Counted from the stretch's first letter, positions 1 through 9,968 are shown. The stretch is 64,000 nt of DNA from Pseudodesulfovibrio hydrargyri (GCF_001874525.1 NZ_LKAQ01000004.1:1591171-1655170), one strand, 5' to 3'. Translations and numbers: made by a program. Notes: generated from the sequence alone by a model not told the origin.

Positions 1-918
<918 letters not shown>

Positions 919-987
919 TTAACAATTAAAGGAATTCTCTCTTCCCCTATTTACTAATATATTCCGAACTCCGGTTCGCCAAAATTT

Positions 988-1103
988 TCTTGGTGGCCAA
1001 GGAGGAGGGGGTACACCCGGTCCCATTCCGAACCCGGTAGTTAAGCCCTCCATCGCCGATGATACTGCATGGTAGCGTGTGGGAAAGTAGGTCGCCGCCA
1101 AGG
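988..1103 (+). rRNA. rrf: 5S ribosomal RNA
   Basis: The segment shows the 5S hallmarks: the terminal helix CTTGGTGGC / GCCGCCAAG, the CCCATTCCGAACCCGG loop and the TGGTAGCGTGTGGGAAAGTAGGTCG 3' half (given in pieces: TGGTAGCGTG then GGGAAAGTAGG). Its length of about 116 nt fits. It lies directly after the 23S gene and before a terminator. Ends are estimated from the terminal helix. Confidence 0.95.
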
Positions 1104-1111
1104 AATGTTTC

Positions 1112-1147
1112 CTAAAAGCCCTCAGTCGTATGACTGAGGGCTTTTTT
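1112..1147 (+). terminator. rrn operon terminator
   Basis: The hairpin AAAAGCCCTCAGTC-GTAT-GACTGAGGGC is followed by six T residues, directly after 5S rRNA. It ends the ribosomal operon. Confidence 0.9.
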
Positions 1148-1191
1148 CGTTGGGACAGATGCACGCCCGGGAGAGGCCGTGAGGGGTTGCC

Positions 1192-1488
1192 TCAGATCAC
1201 CTTGGACGCAATGAATACGGCGAACCGGGAGATGGCCGCAACGAGCTTTTGCGTCTCGGCCGCCTGGTCTATTTCCTTTTTGATGTCCTGCATCGCAGCA
1301 ATGTCCTGGGCGGTGGAGATGGTCCCTTGTTTCAGCAGGAAGGCTTGGTAGAGGACATACTGCGCCATGGCCTCCTGGAGCTTGCCCTGGATGTCGGGCC
1401 AATCCGCCAATGGGGCGTTTCGGTATCTCTGCTGCATGAGGATGACCGACGTGCCCAACTCTTCGAGCATGATTGAATCGTTGTCCAT
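1192..1488 (-). CDS. small conserved-looking protein of unknown function
   Basis: This 98-residue protein was not recognised. It has no signal peptide. The sequence is predicted to be mostly helical, with a glutamine- and alanine-rich middle and a hydrophobic C-terminal stretch (LVAAISRFAVFIASKVI) that could be an amphipathic or membrane-associated helix. A clear ribosome site (AAGGAG, six bases before ATG) supports the start. It is the last gene of a three-gene minus-strand operon, 10 bases after the lipoprotein gene, so it probably works with the lipoprotein and the membrane protein upstream. Confidence 0.75.
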   Translation of the reverse strand: MDNDSIMLEELGTSVILMQQRYRNAPLADWPDIQGKLQEAMAQYVLYQAFLLKQGTISTAQDIAAMQDIKKEIDQAAETQKLVAAISRFAVFIASKVI

Positions 1489-1498
1489 GGGTTACTCC

Positions 1499-2377
1499 TT
1501 AATTGATTGGCATGTCGAGAACCGGACCCCAATACGGGTCGCTCCGGACGCTTTGCGCGTAGTCGGCGTATTTGGCGATAAGCCCGTCCGTGTCCACGCC
1601 GGCTATGTTGAGCCCGGCGAACACATTCAAGCCGTCCGTGATGTTGTTGAGGATGTCGTTGGCCGTCAGGTTGCCGTAGTCCTTGATGGATTCGGTCACG
1701 ATGCGGCCCGCCTCGGCGGCTTTCAACAGCTGCGTTATCACGGCGGCTTTTGCCGTGTCCTCCCGGTTGCGGATGGACAGGATATCCTCCACGGCGCTCC
1801 GCAGGTCCGCGTCGTTGTTGCTTTCAAGGGCCTTGTTCAGCCGATCCAGTGCGCGGGCCCGATCCGCCGTGAACATGTATCCGGAATGTTCCTTGAGTGT
1901 CTCGGCGTACTGAATGAGTTGCAGGGTCAGCTTGATGGAAACGTGCTCGGCCCTGGCAACGGCCTCCTTGTTGAAGTAATGGCCGCGCTGGACCGAATCG
2001 AATATGGAAGCAAAGAGCGTGTAATATTTTTTGAGCTCGCTGAACTCCTCTTTGAGAGGTTCGACGGCGGCGTCGCTTTCATGACCATAGTTCAGGAGCG
2101 CGTTGAATATGGGGAGGTCTACTTTTTTGCCATGCTCCTTCAGCTTTCCGACCAGGAAGGCGACGGTTTCGTCCTGGTTTTCCCGAGTCCCCCGGATGGT
2201 CGAGATGGTGAAGGATTCATAGAGATCCAGGGCCGAAAGCGATTCGTTCCTGAATTGTTTGGCCGCGACCTGCAGAGCGTTCGCCTTTTCCTCGGTGCAT
2301 CCGGAGAGCGGAAGCGCCAGACAGCATGCCAGGAGCAGCATCGGAAATGTGCGGAGGTACGGTCTACCCGGTCGCAT
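1499..2377 (-). CDS. predicted lipoprotein of unknown function
   Basis: This 292-residue protein starts with a lipoprotein signal: a hydrophobic stretch ending in the lipobox LSGC, with the lipidated cysteine at about residue 27. The mature part is helical, soluble-looking and not assignable to a known family by eye. The start has AAGGAG seven bases upstream and overlaps the end of the membrane-protein gene by 14 bases, which suggests translational coupling. The +2 residue after Cys is Thr, not Asp, so outer-membrane sorting is plausible under the E. coli rule, although that rule is uncertain in this group. Confidence 0.8.
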   Translation of the reverse strand: MRPGRPYLRTFPMLLLACCLALPLSGCTEEKANALQVAAKQFRNESLSALDLYESFTISTIRGTRENQDETVAFLVGKLKEHGKKVDLPIFNALLNYGHESDAAVEPLKEEFSELKKYYTLFASIFDSVQRGHYFNKEAVARAEHVSIKLTLQLIQYAETLKEHSGYMFTADRARALDRLNKALESNNDADLRSAVEDILSIRNREDTAKAAVITQLLKAAEAGRIVTESIKDYGNLTANDILNNITDGLNVFAGLNIAGVDTDGLIAKYADYAQSVRSDPYWGPVLDMPIN

Positions 2378-3101
2378 CGGCCTTCTCCTTGTCCTTTTCC
2401 GGCTCTTCCGGCGAGGTCAGTATGGCTTCGGCAATCTTCTTGAGTTTGGCCACGGTCTGGTCCGTGAACATGCCGACGATGGCCCCCACGGCGGTATAGA
2501 AGATGATGCTGCCGCCGCTTTCATCGGGTTGGGACGGGGATTGGCTCAGTCCGGCCCGAAGCACCAGGTAGAAGATCAGGGCCAAAGTCCCGCCGGTGAG
2601 GGGCCGGAGCATCAGCTCGATGGCGTTGGATTTTTGCAGATCGCCCTTGTGGACGTGGTAGTAGAAGGAGCGCGAGGCGTGGATGAATCCCCCGAACGCC
2701 CCGCTGATGAAGACGATCAGCACGGCAAAGGAGTCCGATATGAGCAGTATGTATTTCTTCGAGGCCTTTACCTGAACCGCATCCGGTTTCGCAGCACCGG
2801 CCTCGGGCATGGTAGAGTCCTCGGCAGCGGCACCGGGTGCGCCGACCGTGGTTTTGGTTTCGGCAGGCACCTCGACCCTTTTGACGGCAAACAAGGAATC
2901 GCCCCCGATGGTCGCCACCACGTTGTTCAGCAGGTGGCTGGCACCCGCATCCTCGATGGCCTCCTGGAGCGATATCCAGCTGTAGACGAACCCTCCGGGC
3001 AGGATCAAGGCCATGGCCAGGAAGAAGGCCAGCAGCCAAAAGATGCATCGTTTGTCGGCAGGGGTTCCCGACAGGTCGCAGCGCTGTTTCTCGTCCGGCA
3101 T
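2364..3101 (-). CDS. multi-pass membrane protein of unknown function
   Basis: This 245-residue protein has a membrane segment near residues 21-45, a periplasmic-looking linker rich in Ala/Pro/Thr (about 75-110), then three more hydrophobic segments (about 117-140, 166-186 and 197-215). It ends in a charged tail of Glu/Lys. No family was recognised. It is the first gene of a minus-strand operon with a lipoprotein and a small protein. The start has GGAGG six bases upstream. A membrane protein plus lipoprotein plus small protein suggests an envelope complex, but no function can be named. Confidence 0.78.
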   Translation of the reverse strand: MPDEKQRCDLSGTPADKRCIFWLLAFFLAMALILPGGFVYSWISLQEAIEDAGASHLLNNVVATIGGDSLFAVKRVEVPAETKTTVGAPGAAAEDSTMPEAGAAKPDAVQVKASKKYILLISDSFAVLIVFISGAFGGFIHASRSFYYHVHKGDLQKSNAIELMLRPLTGGTLALIFYLVLRAGLSQSPSQPDESGGSIIFYTAVGAIVGMFTDQTVAKLKKIAEAILTSPEEPEKDKEKADATG

Positions 3102-3180
3102 TGGCTAGCCTCCATTGCGTCTCGGATTATGTCCGTGCGCGTCATGTATTTGTTATTCGCATAATACAAAATGAAGAATA

Positions 3181-3199
3181 TAGTAAACATATTTTACTA
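3181..3199. promoter_or_regulatory. inverted repeat between divergent genes, candidate operator
   Basis: A perfect 7-5-7 inverted repeat (TAGTAAA, spacer CATAT, TTTACTA) lies in the AT-rich divergent region between the membrane-protein operon and the DDAH gene. Its symmetry suits a dimeric repressor. The regulator is unknown. Confidence 0.45.
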
Positions 3200-3303
3200 A
3201 CGGTTGAAATATCCGGCGAAATTCCGCCATGATTCGCTTGACGCAACAGACCGGAATCCGCAAATTCACGGGCGGACGCACAATAAAGGAGATGAAAGCC
3301 ATT

Positions 3304-4062
3304 ATGTTCACTCGCGCCATAACCCGCCGCCCCGGTCCCGAGATGGTCGACGGCATCACTTCCCAGAATCTCGGCAAGCCGGACTTTGAGCTGGCCCTGG
3401 AGCAGCACGACGTCTATTGCCGGACCCTGGCCGACCTGGGGCTGGACGTGACCGTGCTTGGGGCCGCGCCCGGCTTTCCGGACTGCTGCTTCGTGGAGGA
3501 CACCGCCGTGGTTTGTGCCGAGGTGGCCGTGCTCACCCCGCTGGGAGCGCCGTCGCGCCAGGGGGAGCAACTGACCATCGAGCCCGAGCTGGCCAGGCAC
3601 AAGCCGGTGGTCAGGATCGTTCCGCCCGCGCTCATCGAAGGCGGCGACGTGCTCCTGGTGGAAAAGACCTTCTACGTGGGATTGTCCGACCGGACCAATG
3701 CCGCCGGGGCCGCCGCCCTGGCCGACGCGGTCAGGCCGCACGGCTACGACACCGTGACCATCACCTGCTGCCCCAGCCTGCATTTCAAGACCGACGTGAA
3801 CTACATCGGCAACGACACCATCCTGGTCTCGCCCTGCTGCGACGCCCTGCCCGAGCTCGCCCGCTTCAAACGCGTGGTGGTCGAAGACGACGAGGCGTAC
3901 GCCCGCAACTGCCTGTACATAAACGGCACGGTCATCGTGCCCGAGGGTTTTCCAAAGACCCTGGCCCAGGTCCGGGCCACCGGCGTCGAGACCACGGTCA
4001 TCGACGTCTCCGAGTTCCGCAAGCTGGACGGCGGGCTGACCTGCCTGTCTCTGCGGTTTTAG
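3304..4062 (+). CDS. dimethylarginine dimethylaminohydrolase (DDAH) family protein
   Basis: This 252-residue protein belongs to the guanidino-group modifying family; DDAH hydrolyses N-methylated arginine to citrulline and methylamines. It opens with the typical MFTRAITRRPGP, carries the catalytic histidine context SLHFKTDVNYIGND (about residue 160) and ends with the nucleophile cysteine in GGLTCLSLRF (about residue 247). I chose the ATG at 3304 because AAAGGAG lies 12 bases upstream. The nearer ATG at 3292 directly abuts that site. The family assignment is strong. The exact substrate (methylarginine, agmatine-like or another guanidine) is not settled by sequence. The gene is monocistronic with its own terminator. 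Confidence 0.85.
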   Translation: MFTRAITRRPGPEMVDGITSQNLGKPDFELALEQHDVYCRTLADLGLDVTVLGAAPGFPDCCFVEDTAVVCAEVAVLTPLGAPSRQGEQLTIEPELARHKPVVRIVPPALIEGGDVLLVEKTFYVGLSDRTNAAGAAALADAVRPHGYDTVTITCCPSLHFKTDVNYIGNDTILVSPCCDALPELARFKRVVVEDDEAYARNCLYINGTVIVPEGFPKTLAQVRATGVETTVIDVSEFRKLDGGLTCLSLRF

Positions 4063-4095
4063 GCCCGCCCGGATACGTGCGCGCGGACGCGAAAC

Positions 4096-4130
4096 AAGGC
4101 CCCCGGCTCCATCGAGCCGGGGGCCTTTTG
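4096..4130 (+). terminator. terminator of the DDAH gene
   Basis: The hairpin GGCCCCCGGCTC-CATC-GAGCCGGGGGCC is followed by TTTT, 34 bases after the stop codon. Confidence 0.85.
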
Positions 4131-4221
4131 TATGCTTCCGCCCTGCGAGAGGCGCAATCGACAGGGGATGGCTGACCGGGCAGGGATGAGAGGTGAATCC
4201 CCGCCCGGTCCGGGATGGGGC

Positions 4222-5610
4222 TTAGTATTCGCTCACCCGCTTGGGCAGATGGAAGAGCCAGAGCTTGGAGCTGGTGCCGGTGTCGGACAGTTCGATGTGG
4301 GTGTTCACCGGCTTGCCCTTGTATTTGACCTGGCCGGACGGGTCCACGGTGTAGGCCGCGGCCTTGGTCACGGGCTTGCCGTCCGCGTCGTTGACCGGAT
4401 CCACGACCTTGAAGGTCATGCCGAAGTCGTTGTCCGAGGTCACGGCGATGGTCCGCATGTCGGGCAGCAGGGCCACGCCCTCGGCCTTGGCCGGCTTCCA
4501 GCCGTACTCCTTGATGTCGAGGAGCTTGGTCTTCTTGACGTACTGCACGCCCAGTGCCTCGGCCTCGTTGCGGTCGGCCACGGTCTCCAGCTCCTTGCCA
4601 TCCCCGGCCTTGATGTTCGAGATGTCGGAGGCGTCGGCCAGGTCGATGAGGTAGATGGGGATGCGTCCCTTGCCGTCGGCGTTCTTGCCCCGTTCCACCA
4701 GGAGGAACTTGGTGTCGGATATGGCGTGCAGGTCGCCGATCATGGCGTGGGCCGAGATGGCGTAATTCTGGATGTCGTGTGGGTAGGCGTACTGTTTGAC
4801 CGCGCCGGTGTCCGGGTCGAGGAGTACCAGGCGGATGAAGGTGGCCTTGGACTTCTTGATGTTGCCGTCCACGTCGCAGACGGACTGGACGGCGGCCAGG
4901 ACCTTGCCGCTCGGCGTCACGGCGATGCCCTCCATGCCGCGGTTGGGCTGGCGGGTGGTGACGATCATGGGCAGTTCCTTGCCCGGAACGTACTTCTTGA
5001 CGATCCTGCCTGTGTAGCCGTCGATCTTGGCGATGAACGGGCCGTACTCGTCGCAGATCCACAGGTAGCGCTTGTCCCTGCTGTCGATGGCGATGCCCTC
5101 GGTGTCCAGCCCCTCGGTGTCGAAGGGCAGTTTCCTGAGGGAGTCGTCCAGGGGCACTTCGCCGGTGGCGCCCACGGAGCCGATGGGGATGGCCCGGCCG
5201 GAGACGGCCCGGCCCCTGGCGTCCTTGATGGTGATCAGGGAGGCGAGCACGGCGTGGCCGTCCTTGACCCGGATGGCCCCGAAGGAGGGCGAGAAGCCGG
5301 GGGCCGGGAACATCTTGCTGGCCGTGGCCTTGCCGTTCAGCTCATACTTGGGCGCGTCGGCGTTGGGGCCCCGGTCGGTGATGGCGTAGAACACGCGCGA
5401 GCCGTCGGCGGCCCGGCCCACGTAGGTCATGCCCGAGCCCAGGCCGATGGTGAATCCGTCCGGGAATCGGGCGGCGTACTGCCCGGTATAGGGGACCATG
5501 AATTCCTTGGGAATCTCTATGTCGTATTTTTCCACGGTGACGTCGTCGGCCTGTGCGGCCTGCACGGCGGACAGGAGCAGTAAAGCGGTCAGAAAGAGAT
5601 AGCGCAGCAT
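4222..5610 (-). CDS. secreted esterase-like phytase-domain protein
   Basis: This 462-residue protein has a Sec signal peptide (MLRYLFLTALLLLSAVQAAQA, cleavage near residue 21; the first 20 residues are mostly Leu/Ala) and a mature part matching the 'esterase-like activity of phytase' family: repeated beta-propeller blades such as DTEGIAIDSRDKRYLWICDE and GMEGIAVTPSGKVLAAVQS. It is likely periplasmic. I chose the ATG at 5610 because AGGAGG lies eight bases upstream and the signal peptide starts there; an upstream extension would have no signal. Substrate is unknown: the family name comes from similarity, and phytase activity is not implied. Confidence 0.85.
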   Translation of the reverse strand: MLRYLFLTALLLLSAVQAAQADDVTVEKYDIEIPKEFMVPYTGQYAARFPDGFTIGLGSGMTYVGRAADGSRVFYAITDRGPNADAPKYELNGKATASKMFPAPGFSPSFGAIRVKDGHAVLASLITIKDARGRAVSGRAIPIGSVGATGEVPLDDSLRKLPFDTEGLDTEGIAIDSRDKRYLWICDEYGPFIAKIDGYTGRIVKKYVPGKELPMIVTTRQPNRGMEGIAVTPSGKVLAAVQSVCDVDGNIKKSKATFIRLVLLDPDTGAVKQYAYPHDIQNYAISAHAMIGDLHAISDTKFLLVERGKNADGKGRIPIYLIDLADASDISNIKAGDGKELETVADRNEAEALGVQYVKKTKLLDIKEYGWKPAKAEGVALLPDMRTIAVTSDNDFGMTFKVVDPVNDADGKPVTKAAAYTVDPSGQVKYKGKPVNTHIELSDTGTSSKLWLFHLPKRVSEY

Positions 5611-5831
5611 GAAAGTGCCTCCTAAAAATATTTCCACATTGTATAAGGAATGGGCGCGAAACAGTTGTTTCGGGAGGGTGGAGATTGGGTGACGGAAGCC
5701 TGTTCCGAATACAGGAAAGCGCCTTGGACGAGGGCCGCTGCCGGGAGCCGCGCACCTGCGTTGCTCCAATAAAAATGAAAAAAGAGAGTCTGCCATTCTC
5801 GGGTGAAGCGGACCGCCCCGTCGCGTTCCAA

Positions 5832-5949
5832 CCCCGCGAGGCAGAGCCAAAAAGTTTGGAAGGGGAGGGGGAGAGGGGATGGGGGCCCGGGGGAAGGGAA
5901 GAGGAAGAACCCTTTTTCGAGGACTTCCCTCTTCCCTCCCTCCGGAGGC
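5832..5949 (-). repeat. dispersed intergenic repeat, full copy (copy A, reverse)
   Basis: In reverse orientation this carries the two family ends, TCCGGAGG... and CCAAAAAGTTTGG, with GC-rich complementary arms between (GGGAAGTCC / GAGGAAGAACCC region). It fills most of the 343-base gap upstream of the phytase-like gene and abuts the AsmA stop codon. Confidence 0.65.
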
Positions 5950-5953
5950 GCGC

Positions 5954-8020
5954 CTATTGGAACAGCCGCCTGAGCGGGTTCACGGGCTTGTCCGTGGTCT
6001 TGGAGTCGGTGGTGGTCCCGGTGGAGCCGGACTGCCCGGAGCCGCCCAAAAGGCCCTTTTTGAGGGTCTCCTCGATGCCCTTGGCGCCCTGCTTGAAGGT
6101 GCCCTTGAACAGGGCCTCGCCCATGGCCTTGATGTCCAGGGAGATGGACGGGGCGTCCAGGCTGCCCTTGACGTTGACGGGCAGGGGCAAGCCCTTGAGC
6201 TCCTCGATGGATTTGCCGTCCTGGCCTTCCAGGGTGCCGACCACGGTGACCGTGGCGGTGTAGTCCGTGGTGTTCCTGGGCAGGTCGGCCCAGCCCTGGC
6301 CGTTGACGCGCAGCAGCGGGGACTTCATGAGCAGGTCTTTGTTGACGATGTGCCCGTTGGTCAGGGCGGCGGAGCCGAGCAGTTCGGCGAAGTCGGTCTT
6401 GGCCGGTTCGTCGGCGGACACGGGGCGGCCCTTGAGGCGGTTCCACGTGTCGCGGAGCATCTTGGCCACGTTCACGCCGTGGATCGCGCCGTCGGTGAAG
6501 GCGAAGGACGCGGTGCCGGTGACGGACTTCTTGATGTTGTCCGGGGTCAGCCCCGCGCCCGTGAGGTCGTACTGGGCGTTGGCCGTGCCGGTCAACTGCT
6601 CCTTGCCGGTCAGGTCCTTGAGCAGCGGCCCGGCCTGGACGTTCTTGAGCTGGCCCTTTTCGGTCCATGCGGCCACGGGCCTGTCGGCGTTCAGTGTGCC
6701 CCGGCCGGTGTATTCGCCGTCATAGAGCTTCAGGGACACCGGATCGGCGGTGACCTGGCCGTTGCGGGCGGTGACCGCGGCCAGGATGTCGGTGATGGTC
6801 AGGTTCACGGCCTTGAGCTTGCCCACGGTCAACCGGGCCTTGATATCCAGGTCCTTGAGCGCGCTCAGGTCGGGTTCCCCGGCCGGAGCGGACTGCGCGG
6901 AGGCGGGCTCGGCCGGGGCGGCCTCGGATTCGGCCTTGGACCCGGATTTGGGCGGCAGGTAGCGGTCCGCGTCGATGCCGTCCACGTTGACGTTGACGGT
7001 CACGGCGGGCTTCTTGAAGTTCTTGACCGCGCCCTCTGCGGTGATCAGTGTCTGGTCGAGCTTGACGGTCAGGGATTCCAGGGTGGCCTCGCTGTCCGAG
7101 CCGTTGACCTTGAGGTCGGCGGTCAGGTTTTCGAGGACCTTGGGATCGCTGGTTTCGGGCGGGGTCATGCCCAGCTGCTTCATGAGCTCGCGCACCGAGG
7201 CCTGGGCCAGCTTGATCTCGGCCGAGAACGAGGTCTCATCGTCCTTGCTCCTGGCGAAGAGCAGGCCGGTCAGTTCGAGGTTGAGCAGGGAGAATTTCAT
7301 GTCGTCGACCTCGATGCTCCCCGCCTCCTGGTCGAATCGGGCGAATCCGGTCAGGGCCGGGCGGGTGTCGACCTTGGGGTTGTCGAGCATGAGGTGGAAC
7401 TTGAGTTCGAACGGGAAGCGGATCTTGTCGCCGACCTCGCCGATGACCAGGCTCAGGTCGTTGACCGAGGTCTTGGAACCCGCCTGCATGTCGTCGTAGA
7501 CGATGTTGGCGTTCGTGATCTCCACGCCCTGCACGGACAGGGATTTGGGCTGGCCGGACTTGGCGGGCGTCTCCGATCCGGTGGCGGTCTCGGCCTCGCC
7601 CTTGCCGGAGTCGCCGCCCTTGGCCAGGTCGTCCCAGTTGGCCACGCCCCGCTTGTTCCTGGCCAGGTTCAGGGTCAGGCCGTCCAGGACCACGGTGCCC
7701 ACGGCCACGTCGCCGGAGAGCAGGGGCATGATCCGGATGGAGGCCTCGGCGCGCTTGATGCGGACCATCTCGGACGGCGAGAAGCCCGGGGCGTTGCCCA
7801 GGGCCATGGGCCCGACCTCAAGCCCGAGCCAGGGGAAGAAGTTGAAGGAGATGTCGCCCTCGAACTTCAATTCGCGGCCGGTCTGTTCCTTCACCGCTTC
7901 GGCTATCTGGGGCTTGTAGTCGTTGGGGTCGACCGTCAGCACCAGGACGATGCAGGCCGCGATGAACAGGGCCACCAGGGCCCCGATGATTATCAGTCCT
8001 ATCTTGAGTGTCTTGTTCAT
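5954..8020 (-). CDS. AsmA family protein
   Basis: This 688-residue protein has one N-terminal membrane helix (about residues 6-29) followed by the AsmA opening VDPNDYKPQI and a long beta-rich region typical of AsmA/TamB-type bridge proteins, with the AsmA C-terminal domain near residues 460-640. AsmA-like proteins sit in the inner membrane with the bulk in the periplasm and are linked to outer-membrane lipid homeostasis. A low-complexity Ala/Glu/Pro linker lies near residues 345-375. It lies 10 bases downstream of the DUF4197 gene, so the two are co-transcribed. The C-terminus is rich in Ser/Gly/Thr and may be flexible. Confidence 0.88.
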   Translation of the reverse strand: MNKTLKIGLIIIGALVALFIAACIVLVLTVDPNDYKPQIAEAVKEQTGRELKFEGDISFNFFPWLGLEVGPMALGNAPGFSPSEMVRIKRAEASIRIMPLLSGDVAVGTVVLDGLTLNLARNKRGVANWDDLAKGGDSGKGEAETATGSETPAKSGQPKSLSVQGVEITNANIVYDDMQAGSKTSVNDLSLVIGEVGDKIRFPFELKFHLMLDNPKVDTRPALTGFARFDQEAGSIEVDDMKFSLLNLELTGLLFARSKDDETSFSAEIKLAQASVRELMKQLGMTPPETSDPKVLENLTADLKVNGSDSEATLESLTVKLDQTLITAEGAVKNFKKPAVTVNVNVDGIDADRYLPPKSGSKAESEAAPAEPASAQSAPAGEPDLSALKDLDIKARLTVGKLKAVNLTITDILAAVTARNGQVTADPVSLKLYDGEYTGRGTLNADRPVAAWTEKGQLKNVQAGPLLKDLTGKEQLTGTANAQYDLTGAGLTPDNIKKSVTGTASFAFTDGAIHGVNVAKMLRDTWNRLKGRPVSADEPAKTDFAELLGSAALTNGHIVNKDLLMKSPLLRVNGQGWADLPRNTTDYTATVTVVGTLEGQDGKSIEELKGLPLPVNVKGSLDAPSISLDIKAMGEALFKGTFKQGAKGIEETLKKGLLGGSGQSGSTGTTTDSKTTDKPVNPLRRLFQ

Positions 8021-8030
8021 GGTCTTGCTC

Positions 8031-8735
8031 CTAGAAGACTTTTTGCAGAAGTTCGCTGGTCACGGCCATGTCGCCCGAGCGGACGTCCTGTTCGGTCTTG
8101 GCCATGTACAGGAACATGGAGTCCAGGGTTTTGTCGGTCAGGTAGCCCACCGGATCGAAGTCCGTTCCGGTCAGGGCGGAAAGCTTTTGCGCGGCGCTGA
8201 CGGCCGTGCCCGCTCCGGACTCTTCCAGGGCGGATCGGATCAGCGGGGCCGCGTTCTCGGTCAGGCCGGGCCGCGCGCTCTGTTCGAAATAGCTGGTCAC
8301 GGCGTCGTTTCTGCCCGAGAGCAGCCCGGTTGGATTGGCGAACTCCATGGTCTTGATGGTCTTTTGGAACAACTCGCCGATGGCCGGGACAGCCGCTTCG
8401 GCCGCCGTGTTCAGGTTGGCGAGCAGGTCCGGGGCCACGGTTTCGGCAACCTTTCGGTAGCTGTCCGGAAGGGACAGGGAAGTGGCCGCCAGCCGGGAGA
8501 ATCCGCCGTCCTGGGACAGGGATTTCACGGCGGAGTCAGCGCCCAGCGAGAGCAGTTCGCGGAAGGCCCCCTCGATCTGGGACGGGGTTACGGACAGCCC
8601 GGCGGCCTTGGCTCCGGCGTCACCGGCGGCCTTGAGGGTGTCGCCCCATCCGGCGGACGCGGGGATAGCGGCCCAGGGCAGGGCCAGCGCGAGCAACAGG
8701 GGGAGAATGGGGAGAACGGGATGTTTGGGCATCAT
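8031..8735 (-). CDS. DUF4197 family exported protein
   Basis: This 234-residue protein has a signal peptide (hydrophobic LPILPLLLALALPWA, cleavage after ASA near residue 28) and the helical DUF4197 body with phrases such as GALSLG-like 'FRELLSLGADSAVKSL' and 'FDPVGYLTDKTLDSMFLYMA'. The family's function is unknown. I chose the ATG at 8735 because AGGAG lies six bases upstream. It is the first gene of an operon with the AsmA protein, which points to an envelope role; that link is inference. Confidence 0.85.
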   Translation of the reverse strand: MMPKHPVLPILPLLLALALPWAAIPASAGWGDTLKAAGDAGAKAAGLSVTPSQIEGAFRELLSLGADSAVKSLSQDGGFSRLAATSLSLPDSYRKVAETVAPDLLANLNTAAEAAVPAIGELFQKTIKTMEFANPTGLLSGRNDAVTSYFEQSARPGLTENAAPLIRSALEESGAGTAVSAAQKLSALTGTDFDPVGYLTDKTLDSMFLYMAKTEQDVRSGDMAVTSELLQKVF

Positions 8736-8939
8736 GGTCGGCTCCTGTTTGCATTGGGGAAAGGGCACGTCGGATGAATACCACGGGCGAACCGGTCTGC
8801 CTAGGGGGCATGGGGAATTTTGGCGATAGCCCGGGTACGCCGGAGACAAAATGGGCGGATCGCCGCGTCAACGGTTCGGCCCGGCTTCGGGCGGGGCTGC
8901 GTCGGGCGGCGGGAAGGGGGGCCTCCCTCATGTCCGGTT

Positions 8940-9968
8940 TTACCGCTCCATGGCGAGGCCCTTTATCAGTCCGAAACAGCCGGCCAGCATCATGTCGCCG
9001 CCCGGGGAGGGGAAGTCCACGTCATATCCCTCCAGCATGGCCCGGCGCGGGCCGATGACGAAGGTGGGCGCGAACCCGTCCGCCTCGGCGGGCAGGTCCA
9101 GGCAGAGGCAGCCGTGGCCCTTGTCGTCGAAGACCTGTTCGAACGAAAGGCAGCCGCTGCGGAAGGCCGCCAGATCGGCCCACAGCTTTTCGCCGTCCAC
9201 GCATCCGGTGTGCTGTTCGTACACGCCGTGGATGCGCCCGGCGTAGAGCAGAAAGGCGATCAGGTGCGAATTGCCGATGTTGACCAACGTGATGCCGCGC
9301 TCGAAACTCAGTCGCTCGATCCCGTCCACGTACAGCGCGCCGAGCACGGCGGCCGCGCCGGTGTCGGCCACGGGCCCGCCGCCGATGTCCCGCTGCAGGT
9401 CCGTAAGGCGGGTGAGCATGGCGGGCGGCGTGCGGTAGACCAGGGCCTCGGGGCGGCCCTCGCCCTCGCCGAGCATGGTCTGCCACAGCTTGAACCGGCC
9501 CATGCGGTTGGACTGGCCGGGGTGGAAGCCGTGGTCCTGGGCGCAGGCCGCGATGCGGTCGGGCCAGGGCAGTTCGGCGGCGTCGAAGAAGCGGCGCCAC
9601 CACGTTTCGTCGAAGTCGGTCAGCCGGACCGGGGTGAAGCCGTCCGGACACGCCTCGGCCATATCGATGCCCATGTCGGTCACCCGCGTCAGGTCGTCGG
9701 CCATGGTGTAGGCCGCGCCCTCGCTCGTGGCCACCTTGAGCCCGGCCTTGAGATGGGCGTTGATGAACCGGGTCACGCCGCCGCCCATGTTGCTGCCGTG
9801 CAGCCAGATGGGCTCGCCGCGCATACGCAGCCTGTCGATGCGGCGGCCGATCTGCAGGGCCGGGGAGGGGAGGACGAACTTGGGACAGTTTTCTATCTCC
9901 CTGTCCGGGGAGTACAGCAGCACGTCCTGCGTGCCGCTGCCGATGTCGAGGCAGAGTGTGGTTGTCAC
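8940..9968 (-). CDS. DUF1786 family protein (ASKHA-like fold)
   Basis: This 342-residue protein opens with CLDIGSGTQDVLLY, an actin/hexokinase-type phosphate-1 loop, and has later glycine-rich segments (ITLVNIGNSHLIAF, GPVADTGAAAVLGAL) consistent with a sugar-kinase/Hsp70-like nucleotide fold. It matches the DUF1786 family, known in deltaproteobacteria and archaea, with no assigned function. I chose a GTG start at 9968 because AAGGAG lies seven bases upstream and the phosphate loop begins at residue 5; an ATG further out lacks a ribosome site. It is divergent from the lipase-like gene. Confidence 0.75.
   Translation of the reverse strand: MTTTLCLDIGSGTQDVLLYSPDREIENCPKFVLPSPALQIGRRIDRLRMRGEPIWLHGSNMGGGVTRFINAHLKAGLKVATSEGAAYTMADDLTRVTDMGIDMAEACPDGFTPVRLTDFDETWWRRFFDAAELPWPDRIAACAQDHGFHPGQSNRMGRFKLWQTMLGEGEGRPEALVYRTPPAMLTRLTDLQRDIGGGPVADTGAAAVLGALYVDGIERLSFERGITLVNIGNSHLIAFLLYAGRIHGVYEQHTGCVDGEKLWADLAAFRSGCLSFEQVFDDKGHGCLCLDLPAEADGFAPTFVIGPRRAMLEGYDVDFPSPGGDMMLAGCFGLIKGLAMER

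Noticed and set aside
3292..3303. Alternative DDAH start codon at 3292
   Set aside because: The ribosome site AAAGGAG directly touches this ATG, leaving no room for initiation, and homologues begin at the MFTRAI sequence.
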